Shown piece after piece: positions 24,601-30,198 of a stretch of 37,756 nucleotides of DNA. This DNA is from Oscillospiraceae bacterium (GTDB lineage: Bacteria; Bacillota; Clostridia; Oscillospirales; Oscillospiraceae): positions 20,795-58,550 of the forward strand of contig WRMH01000017.1 of NCBI GenBank assembly GCA_009777235.1. The letters are read 5' to 3'. Numbering within the stretch: the first letter of the stretch is position 1; the number at the start of each line of letters is the position of its first letter. The position numbers were made by a program, and so were the translations under genes. Below the pieces are notes generated by a model that did not search any database, was not told the DNA's origin, and saw only the letters and a program-made list of their open reading frames with translations.

Positions 24601-25191
24601 GAATACAAGCTCGACACAGACACGTCATATACATCTGTCCCTACCTCAGAAACAGAGATAACAGACCTCTCGCCGGGTACATACCATGTTCGCTTCGCGG
24701 CAAAGACAAACTACAACGCGGGCGCGGACGCGACTGTGACTATCGCGGCTTATTCTCCGCCGCAGGCGCCGACAGATTCAAAGCCTGCGCCGGACATCAA
24801 GCCGACCCCCGCGCCGTTTACCCCCGCCTCTTTTTCGACAAACCTCTATCTCAACGCTCTGGGCCGCGAACCTGACGAGGCCGGGTATGACTATTGGATA
24901 GGCGGATTGCTTGACGGCTCGCTTAGCGCGGCGCAGGTCGTCTACGGCTTTGTGTTCAGCGCGGAGATGAACGAGAAGAACTTAAACAACGAAGAGTTTA
25001 TAGAATACTTATACATGGCGTTCTTTGGGCGTGAGCCTGACGCGGGAGGCAAAGCGCACTGGCTCGCCGCGCTAAACTCGCACGGCGACCGAGTGCTGAT
25101 TTTCCACGGCTTTGCCGGCTCGCTTGAGTTTGAGCTGTTTTGCAAGGCGCACGGCTTTGTAGTCTACAACACGGCAGCTGTGAATGTTTAA
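21631..25191 (+). CDS. large secreted surface protein with Ig-like repeats and C-terminal DUF4214
   Basis: This 1186-residue protein has a signal peptide (about 1-36, cut near ASA). Residues about 60-220 hold short parallel-beta-like repeats with TGGTI motifs. A long series of Thr/Gly-rich beta domains follows, including an MBG-like block around 690-770 (NYDLSNWQNNTNAGVDTASV). A Big_2-like bacterial Ig domain lies at about 871-960 (SSDETVATVDEDTGEVTIVG), with a further Ig-like domain to about 1040. After a Pro-rich linker (about 1041-1067) comes DUF4214 at about 1068-1180, with the LYLNALGREPDEAGYDYWIG half and the LYMAFFGREPDAGGKAHWLA half. No LPXTG or S-layer motif is seen. It probably acts in adhesion or glycan contact at the cell envelope. 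AGGAGGAG precedes the ATG. Confidence 0.82.
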   Translation: MNTKTRLSKLLAIALTLAMTIALIPGGFVAPQPASAATATVLKGEVIDVYNAKYSGSLTTSVEGDTLTVSGSISPTVAIGEIDELRLEIDAGVTVNWSASITGARDSGALIDLRGAGTFNMTGGTINNTSASTTSPYPLTISCSGSVTLNISGGEVTANRPTIIEMRDTSTITVTGGTISGSINHHIMFTGGSKGILTGGTWGDTRIQLQGSSAVLRYDGISALGNYGSPGYVPGGCIAITWARPAQQAARYTDGSTTDLTRSPTSGGTTATWADSGTTINYSDGTNTGSFTGITPPPLTEVTVGGAYTGDLTHKVQGTVTVPLTGIAYLPASPTVSVDIGENTGITATGAVSGVSGTTGTLTLTVTADEGTYEGLTVTIAGVTRDLPDLTVGKTTITGAAATLTAPAKGQTPTDEATPGDETKYAANLVTWSPTGAGHTVFQPETAYTVEVTLNVLPGYTFGENGAYTGATVNGQAAATANVSGTNGSTLVLTYAFDELGAKAISGIAATTPPELSYTHGDALDLSDMELTISYDDGTSETGVVYADLATKGVTLAIDGTTVTDGYTLSHSDHDGENLTASGGSVTNQSLGTLAVAQAVPGEINAPSASGITYGGTLVGSSLTGGTGAGAWTWSNTATMPTVTNSGYEVTFTPTDTVNTDWSGVDGWDSVSKTVRRTIAITVSPLNITGATVTSSFPTTTFVGTPLQPAPSAISAGGITMTSANYDLSNWQNNTNAGVDTASVDIVGKNNFTGTATVNFSIAKASGLTAQNITRLIPSSNTGARTANLDDYVGLNHSDYGTKSYAIEGTLTDGSGVLTGAPTLSGDRNETLNYQGAGQSSGSATQNIRITTTNYTDVVITVTFTATPLDEQELSFPNSNDGVDKTFGDANFTHKATSNQVGATGAIAYESSDETVATVDEDTGEVTIVGVGETTITATIEADSTYAQATAGYILTVNNASQAAPTGLGRINETAPDENDGKITGVTDAMEYKLDTDTSYTSVPTSETEITDLSPGTYHVRFAAKTNYNAGADATVTIAAYSPPQAPTDSKPAPDIKPTPAPFTPASFSTNLYLNALGREPDEAGYDYWIGGLLDGSLSAAQVVYGFVFSAEMNEKNLNNEEFIEYLYMAFFGREPDAGGKAHWLAALNSHGDRVLIFHGFAGSLEFELFCKAHGFVVYNTAAVNV

Positions 25192-25223
25192 TTAAGTTTC
25201 CTATCTCCTTATCCCTTTCACCC

Positions 25224-25257
25224 GCCAAAAGCCCCTCTTGTTCAAGGGGCTTTTGGC
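25224..25257. terminator. strong hairpin, likely terminator of the surface-protein gene
   Basis: GCCAAAAGCCCCT (25224-25236) and its perfect 13-base complement (25245-25257) flank an 8-base loop. It lies 33 bp past the stop. The 3' T-rich tract is short on the plus strand, and the symmetrical A/T flanks may let it work in both directions. Confidence 0.65.
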
Positions 25258-25276
25258 TTGGTTATAATAGTCAAAG

Positions 25277-25378
25277 CGGTCATAAAAATCATTTCGAGAG
25301 CGGAGCATAGATGCGGAGCGTCCGAACCGTCTGCGCAAGGATGACGCAGTGGTTCGGGGAGGAATGATTTTATGACCG
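25277..25378. repeat. 102-bp MITE/REP-like nested palindrome
   Basis: Outer arms 25277-25295 and 25362-25378 are inverted copies apart from small mismatches and gaps. Inside, CCGAACC (25322-25328) pairs with GGTTCGG (25351-25357), and CTGCG (25331-25335) with CGCAG (25345-25349). There is no open frame. It resembles non-autonomous palindromic elements found in many copies in bacterial genomes. Confidence 0.6.
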
Positions 25379-25401
25379 TCGCTTATATATCAAAATAGTC
25401 T

Positions 25402-25962
25402 TTATTCAATGATGCCGGCTTTGCGCAGAGCCAAAACTAAGATGGGTATCAGCACAATGTGCAAAATAATGCCGGGCAACGCGGTCACAAAAGCGGCGGA
25501 TATGAATATCTCCCAGCTAAACTGCTGCATTGCCATAGGCTGACCGTCGAAAAGCCCTGTTGAAACTAACTGCCACGTCGCCAAGCCCCAAACAAAACGC
25601 CCGATAAACATAGACAAAATCAAAGAAACATAAATATAAGCAATCTTTTTTGGAAACGCTCTGTAAAGCGCACCCGCCAAAGCTCCGTATACTGCCAGTT
25701 CAAAGCACATAGTAACCGCCATGAACGGAGGCGGAGAGCCGAAAATCAAGAGGCGCAAAATAGGCGCGGCAAGCCCGACAATCGTGGCATAAAGAGGCCC
25801 CGTCAAATACCCGCAAAGCAGCACGGGAATATGCATCAAACTAAGGACGCTGCCCAGCGACTGATTTTGACCCGTAAGCAAAGGCAGCACCATACACAAA
25901 GTAAGGCAAAGCGCGGCCGCCGTGAGGTGTTTTGCGTTGACTTTTCTGGAAGAATTATTCAT
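25402..25962 (-). CDS. ECF transporter S-component (substrate-binding membrane protein)
   Basis: This 186-residue protein has about six hydrophobic helices in the S-component pattern of energy-coupling-factor vitamin importers. It contains SLMHIPVLLCGYLTGPLYAT followed by IVGLAAPILRLLIFGSPPP and FELAVYGALAGALYR. These features suggest the broad ECF-S group around pantothenate-type and related transporters, but ligand specificity cannot be read here. It needs the EcfA/A'/T module encoded elsewhere. It is the last gene of a four-gene run with split transketolase and a P-loop kinase, 27 bp after the kinase; AAAGGA lies 10 bases before the ATG. Confidence 0.78.
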   Translation of the reverse strand: MNNSSRKVNAKHLTAAALCLTLCMVLPLLTGQNQSLGSVLSLMHIPVLLCGYLTGPLYATIVGLAAPILRLLIFGSPPPFMAVTMCFELAVYGALAGALYRAFPKKIAYIYVSLILSMFIGRFVWGLATWQLVSTGLFDGQPMAMQQFSWEIFISAAFVTALPGIILHIVLIPILVLALRKAGIIE

Positions 25963-25989
25963 GATTATATTATCCTTTCGGTTTGATTA

Positions 25990-26649
25990 TTAGCCGTGTA
26001 TATCATCGTGTATATCATAAAGAGTATACGCGCAATTTGCCTGTATGTCAAAATGTTCAAAATATCGGCTCTCCATCGGAATCCACTCATTTACAAAGCG
26101 CGAAAGTAAGGCGGGGTTTCGCTTTTGCAGCCCGTAAAGCTGTTTGCTTTTGTCCGTCATAAAAAACACGCGCAAATCATAGGCGGCAAACCGAGCTATC
26201 GCAGGGTGCATACTGTAAACGCCCTCTATTATGGTCAGCCTGTTTGGAAGCACTTTTACGGGGGGCGCCAGAGTCTTTGTCTTGCAGTCATATGGGCGGT
26301 ATGAAAAGGGCGCGTCCCCTATGAGATTCCGGGCGACCTCTTCGTTAAATCTCTCATGGTCAATGTTTCCGCCGGGCGCGGCCAAACGCTCAGGGGTTCT
26401 TTGCTCATCTTGCAAAAAGAAATCGTCCATATGGATTATATTGCAGGAGTAGAGCTCTTCCATGACGGCGGCAAGAGAGGTTTTGCCCGACGCCGACATT
26501 CCGTCAAAAGCGACGGTTACGCGTTTTTTCAGACTGAGCAGCCGGTCAATATCGTCTTTAAGTTTCGCCAAACCGCCCCGCCATTCATTGGCGGTGCGCC
26601 ATTCGGCGGCGTCTCGCCGCCCGGTGTTTTTAATCTCATCTTGGCGCAA
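25990..26649 (-). CDS. uridine-kinase/phosphoribulokinase-like P-loop kinase
   Basis: This 219-residue cytoplasmic kinase has a Walker A motif FDGMSASGKTS (Gly50-Thr57), HMDDFFLQDEQRTPERL as the metal- and substrate-binding region typical of the uridine kinase family, and LTIIEGVYSMHP as the Walker B-like strand. It probably phosphorylates a sugar, nucleoside or vitamin. There is no ATG before the Walker motif; TTG at 26649 is chosen because AGGAAG lies 7 bases upstream. That start is 1 bp beyond the transketolase stop codon, so translation is coupled. The N-terminal 45 residues are charged and may be partly untranslated if another non-ATG start is used. Confidence 0.75.
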   Translation of the reverse strand: MRQDEIKNTGRRDAAEWRTANEWRGGLAKLKDDIDRLLSLKKRVTVAFDGMSASGKTSLAAVMEELYSCNIIHMDDFFLQDEQRTPERLAAPGGNIDHERFNEEVARNLIGDAPFSYRPYDCKTKTLAPPVKVLPNRLTIIEGVYSMHPAIARFAAYDLRVFFMTDKSKQLYGLQKRNPALLSRFVNEWIPMESRYFEHFDIQANCAYTLYDIHDDIHG

Positions 26650-26650
26650 T

Positions 26651-27616
26651 TTATTTCTTCCTTGCTATAACGCGCTTTGCGGCAGCGACTATATCCGCTG
26701 CCGTCAGCTCGTATTCCTGACGCAAATAGTCCTCCGTGCCGACCTGTCCAAACCTGTCTTTGACGCCAACCATCTCAATAGGAACGGGGTTTACATGCGC
26801 GGCCGCTTCCGCGACTGCGCTTCCAAGCCCGCCGATGATATTATGGTTTTCTGCCGTGACGAACGCTCCGGTTATACGCGCCGCGTTATCAATAATATCC
26901 GTGTCTATCGGTTTCCATGTAAACATATCAATGACTCTGGCGTGAATGTCCTCCGCTTGGAGTATTGCCGCCGCCTTTAGAGCTTCGTAAACCATAATGC
27001 CGCTGGAAATAATCGAGACATCATTACCGTCAAGGAGTGTGTTTCCGCGTCCGATATGAAAGTTTGAGCCTTCTTCATATATCGAGACGGCATTTTTGCG
27101 AGCCATGCGGATATAGTACACACCTTTTAGCTCGCCGAGCTGCTTTAAGAGACATGCGAGCATTACATTGTCGGTCGGCTCGATCAAGGTTATTTCGGGA
27201 ATAGAGCGCAAAACGCCCATATCCTCAAAAGGCATATGCGTACCGCCGTTGTACGCGGCGGTGATGCCGGGGTCAGTGCCCACTATGCGTACATTTTGTT
27301 TTGCGTAAGCCGCCGAAATCATGATTTGGTCGCAAACGCGGCGCGAAGCAAAACAGCCAAAAGTGTGAGCAAACGGTATCTTCCCCATTGCCGAAAGCCC
27401 GGATGCTATCCCTATCATGTTTGCTTCCGCAATGCCGCAGTTAAAAGCCCTGTCGGGGAAACGCTGAAAAAACGGCTTCATGCCCGACGAGCTGACCAAA
27501 TCGGCGTCCAGAGCAATGATGTTTTCGTCTTTTAGAGCCATTTCAATTAACGTGTCGCAATATGTTTCGCGCATCATCTTGGGGTTTTTCTCAAAAGTAT
27601 CGTGTATTGTAAACAT
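26651..27616 (-). CDS. transketolase, C-terminal (pyrimidine-binding and C) subunit
   Basis: This 321-residue subunit of a split transketolase or transketolase-like enzyme pairs with the N-terminal half encoded just upstream. It has the pyrimidine domain with FNCGIAEANMIGIASGLSAM (Glu64 activates thiamine diphosphate), THTFGCFASRR-type segments, GVYYIRMARKN, and the C-terminal domain SIISSGIMVYEALKAAAIL. AAAGGGG lies 9 bases before the ATG, 18 bp after the partner's stop. It acts with TPP in the pentose phosphate pathway or in a related two-carbon transfer such as apiose or other sugar routes. Confidence 0.9.
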   Translation of the reverse strand: MFTIHDTFEKNPKMMRETYCDTLIEMALKDENIIALDADLVSSSGMKPFFQRFPDRAFNCGIAEANMIGIASGLSAMGKIPFAHTFGCFASRRVCDQIMISAAYAKQNVRIVGTDPGITAAYNGGTHMPFEDMGVLRSIPEITLIEPTDNVMLACLLKQLGELKGVYYIRMARKNAVSIYEEGSNFHIGRGNTLLDGNDVSIISSGIMVYEALKAAAILQAEDIHARVIDMFTWKPIDTDIIDNAARITGAFVTAENHNIIGGLGSAVAEAAAHVNPVPIEMVGVKDRFGQVGTEDYLRQEYELTAADIVAAAKRVIARKK

Positions 27617-27634
27617 AGCTGTTTTCCCCTTTCC

Positions 27635-28498
27635 TTACGATTTAGCTTGCGCGAGCTCGCGCATATGCTCGAGTTTTTTTGACGCTTCGTCTATAGCGTT
27701 TTCGATTTGCTCTTTTGTGAAATTCATGTGGTGGTTGCTCGCTACCGCTTGTGCAAAGTTGCACCCGTTGCCTTTTATGGTGTCGCAAATAATCGCGCTC
27801 GGGCCCCTTGTGTATTTTTTTGCTTCAAGTATGGCTTTTTTGATTCGAGACGGGTCATGGCCGTCAACAGTTTGCGAGTGCCAGCCAAAAGCCTTAAATT
27901 TTTCCGCTATATCCCCGATGTCCAAAATATCTTTCGTAAAGCCGTCGAGCTGCTGCTTATTCCAGTCAATGAACGCGATCAATCTGTCAAGTTTCTGACC
28001 GGCGGCAAACATAGCGCCCTCCCAGACCTGACCTTCGTTACATTCGCCGTCACCCAAAATGAGATATGTATAGTTATCTATACCGTCGAGGCGGCTTCCC
28101 AATGCCAGGCCGATTGCCGTAGACATACCCTGCCCCAGCGAGCCTGTTGTCATGTCTATGCCGATCGTTTTATTCATGTCGCAGTGGCTCGGAAGCCTGC
28201 CGCCGCCTTGGTTTAGTTCCAGCAGCATTTCCTTTGGGAAAAATCCGCGCAAACATAGCGTCGCGTAGAGCGCGGGACCCGCGTGACCCTTTGACATGAC
28301 AAGCCTGTCGCGCTCCCTCCAATCGGGGTTTTGCGGATCGCTGCGCAGCTCGCTGCCATAGAGCGCGGTGAGTGTTTCGATGATAGACATTGCGCCGCCC
28401 ACATGGCCAAACCCTATGTTTGCAAAGGTCTGCAATGTCACAAGGCGTATGCCTTCCGCTACAACCCTCAGGTCTTGCGTTTCATTGTTGTTGCTCAT
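27635..28498 (-). CDS. transketolase, N-terminal (TPP-binding) subunit
   Basis: This 287-residue half carries the diphosphate-binding domain: GHVGGAMSIIETLTALY at the start, DRLVMSKGHAGPALYA, and the thiamine diphosphate motif GDGECNEGQVWEGAMFA (Gly149-Asp150-Gly151) ending at Asn180. AGGAGG lies 7 bases before the ATG. It is first in the four-gene run; 57 bp separate it from the glycyl-tRNA synthetase stop. The two halves together match full-length transketolase. Split forms are common in Clostridia and archaea. Confidence 0.9.
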   Translation of the reverse strand: MSNNNETQDLRVVAEGIRLVTLQTFANIGFGHVGGAMSIIETLTALYGSELRSDPQNPDWRERDRLVMSKGHAGPALYATLCLRGFFPKEMLLELNQGGGRLPSHCDMNKTIGIDMTTGSLGQGMSTAIGLALGSRLDGIDNYTYLILGDGECNEGQVWEGAMFAAGQKLDRLIAFIDWNKQQLDGFTKDILDIGDIAEKFKAFGWHSQTVDGHDPSRIKKAILEAKKYTRGPSAIICDTIKGNGCNFAQAVASNHHMNFTKEQIENAIDEASKKLEHMRELAQAKS

Positions 28499-28530
28499 AT
28501 ATAACCTCCTGTTGCTAATCTTCCTTTAAC

Positions 28531-28550
28531 AAAATCACGCGCATTGCGCG
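28531..28550 (-). terminator. weak hairpin terminator after glycyl-tRNA synthetase gene
   Basis: CGCGC (28538-28542) and GCGCG (28546-28550) with a 3-base loop are followed on the minus strand by TGATTTTGTT. The stem is short, so read-through into the transketolase genes is plausible. Confidence 0.4.
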
Positions 28551-28555
28551 AGTAA

Positions 28556-29974
28556 TTAAAACTCCATTTTATCCGTGAGATATTTCAAAATATCCGCAAA
28601 CGGGACGCGCTCTTGCGACATTGTGTCTCTATCCCGGACGGTCACACAGCCGTCTTGCTCGGAATCAAAATCATATGTCAGGCAAAACGGCGTGCCTATT
28701 TCATCTTGGCGTCTGTATCGCTTGCCGATAGACCCGGTATCGTCAAAATCCGCCATGAAGTGTTTGCACAGCGTTTTAAAAACTTCCCTTGCGGCGGGCG
28801 AGAGTTTTTTAGACAGCGGCAAAACCGCGCATTTAAACGGCGCGAGAACCGGATGCAAACGAAGCACGACCCTGATGTCCTCCTGCTCTTTTCCTCCGGC
28901 GCCTGTATTGCAAGACTCCTCATCATACGCGTCAATGAGTATGGCAAGGAGCAGGCGGTCTGCGCCAAGCGACGGCTCAATGACATAAGGAACATATCGC
29001 TCTCCCGTTTCTTGGTCGAAATATTCCATGTTATCTCCCGAGTGCTGCTGATGTGCCTTGAGGTCAAAGTCCGTGCGGTCGGCGACGCCCCAAAGCTCGC
29101 CCCACCCAAAAGGAAACAAAAACTCAAAGTCGGTCGTGGCGTTTGAGTAATGAGAAAGCTCCTCTTTGTGGTGGTCGCGCAGACGCAGATTTTCCTCACG
29201 CAGACCGAGCCTAAAGAGCCAGTCACGGCAAAAGGCGCGCCAATAGTCAAACCACTCAAGGTCTGTTCCGGGCTTGCAGAAAAACTCAAGCTCCATTTGC
29301 TCAAACTCGCGGGTGCGGAATATGAAGTTGCCGGGTGTTATCTCGTTGCGAAATGATTTGCCGATTTGGCAAACGCCGAAAGGTATTTTTCGTCTTGATG
29401 TGCGCTGTATGTTCTTAAATTGGACAAATATGCCCTGCGCGGTTTCCGGGCGCAGATATATCTCGGCCGCCGTGTCCTCGTTTACGCCCTGAAACGTCTT
29501 GAACATCAGGTTAAACTTTCTGATGTCGGTAAAATCGGATTTGCCGCAATGCGGGCAAGGGATGCCGTTTTGTTTGATGTATTGAGTAAGCTGCGGTTCG
29601 CTCATGGTTTCTGCCGCAATATCCGTGATATTGTTTTGGGCGCTCCAGTCCTCTATCAGCTTGTCGGCGCGGTGGCGCATTTTGCAACCCTTGCAGTCAA
29701 TGAGCGGGTCATTGAACGTGGCGACGTGCCCGGATGCTTCCCATACCCTCGGGTTCATGAGGATCGCCGAATCAAGGCCGACATTGTGTTCGTTTTCCTG
29801 CACGAACTTTTGCCACCATGCGCGTTTGATATTGTTTTTTAGTTCAGCTCCGAGCGGGCCGTAGTCCCATGTGTTTGCAAGCCCCCCGTATATCTCGCTT
29901 CCGGGGAAAATAAAACCGCGCCCCTTGCAAAGAGCCGTGATTTTATCCATTGTCTTTTCTGTGTTCTTTAACAT
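28556..29974 (-). CDS. glyS: glycine--tRNA ligase, dimeric (alpha2) type
   Basis: This 472-residue class II aminoacyl-tRNA synthetase charges tRNA-Gly. It shows the [20 protein letters not shown] start, motif 1 around [20 protein letters not shown], a CxxC pair at [11 protein letters not shown] with a second at CPHCGKSDF (possible zinc site), motif 2 [25 protein letters not shown], and motif 3 [14 protein letters not shown]. The C-terminal anticodon-binding domain contains [14 protein letters not shown]. Length fits the alpha2 family. The ATG at 29974 is used; a GTG at 29983 would add three residues, and the GGAG lies awkwardly for both. Its own consensus promoter and a hairpin leader precede it. 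Confidence 0.9.
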   Translation of the reverse strand: MLKNTEKTMDKITALCKGRGFIFPGSEIYGGLANTWDYGPLGAELKNNIKRAWWQKFVQENEHNVGLDSAILMNPRVWEASGHVATFNDPLIDCKGCKMRHRADKLIEDWSAQNNITDIAAETMSEPQLTQYIKQNGIPCPHCGKSDFTDIRKFNLMFKTFQGVNEDTAAEIYLRPETAQGIFVQFKNIQRTSRRKIPFGVCQIGKSFRNEITPGNFIFRTREFEQMELEFFCKPGTDLEWFDYWRAFCRDWLFRLGLREENLRLRDHHKEELSHYSNATTDFEFLFPFGWGELWGVADRTDFDLKAHQQHSGDNMEYFDQETGERYVPYVIEPSLGADRLLLAILIDAYDEESCNTGAGGKEQEDIRVVLRLHPVLAPFKCAVLPLSKKLSPAAREVFKTLCKHFMADFDDTGSIGKRYRRQDEIGTPFCLTYDFDSEQDGCVTVRDRDTMSQERVPFADILKYLTDKMEF

Positions 29975-29991
29975 ATTTGACACTTTACTCC

Positions 29992-30040
29992 AAAAAAATC
30001 AGCAGTCTATCGGTCTGACCATTGCGGCGTCCGACAGACT
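29992..30040 (-). promoter_or_regulatory. terminator-like hairpin in the glyS leader, possible attenuator
   Basis: On the minus strand AGTCTGTCGG (30031-30040) pairs with CCGATAGACT (30004-30013) with one G-U pair. After five bases come seven Ts (29992-29998), directly followed by the GGAG ribosome site. The hairpin would form at the very start of the message. The leader is far too short for a classical T-box. Confidence 0.5.
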
Positions 30041-30044
30041 ATAC

Positions 30045-30074
30045 ATTATAATAAAAAACCGCAAGGTATGTCAA
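30045..30074 (-). promoter_or_regulatory. consensus promoter of glyS
   Basis: A perfect TTGACA (30069-30074) and a perfect TATAAT (30045-30050) are 18 bp apart on the minus strand. The start is predicted near 30038. Confidence 0.85.
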
Positions 30075-30154
30075 ATTATTTTCTGACGTCGCTTCTGTCG
30101 CACTTACTTTTTGAATTTACGCGGCTTTTCTGTCTTCTATGTTCAGTAAAAATT

Positions 30155-30178
30155 GTGCTTGCCTTTTTTACTAAGCAC
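30155..30178 (-). terminator. weak terminator candidate after the FtsK gene
   Basis: GTGCTT and AAGCAC form a 6-bp stem with a 12-base loop, followed on the minus strand by AATTTTT. It lies 21 bp past the stop at 30199. Confidence 0.35.
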
Positions 30179-30198
30179 GGCAGTCTTTGCGTAACAAG

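Noticed and set aside
29975..30040. T-box riboswitch for glyS
   Set aside because: The leader is about 65 bases, with no room for the specifier stem and no T-box consensus.
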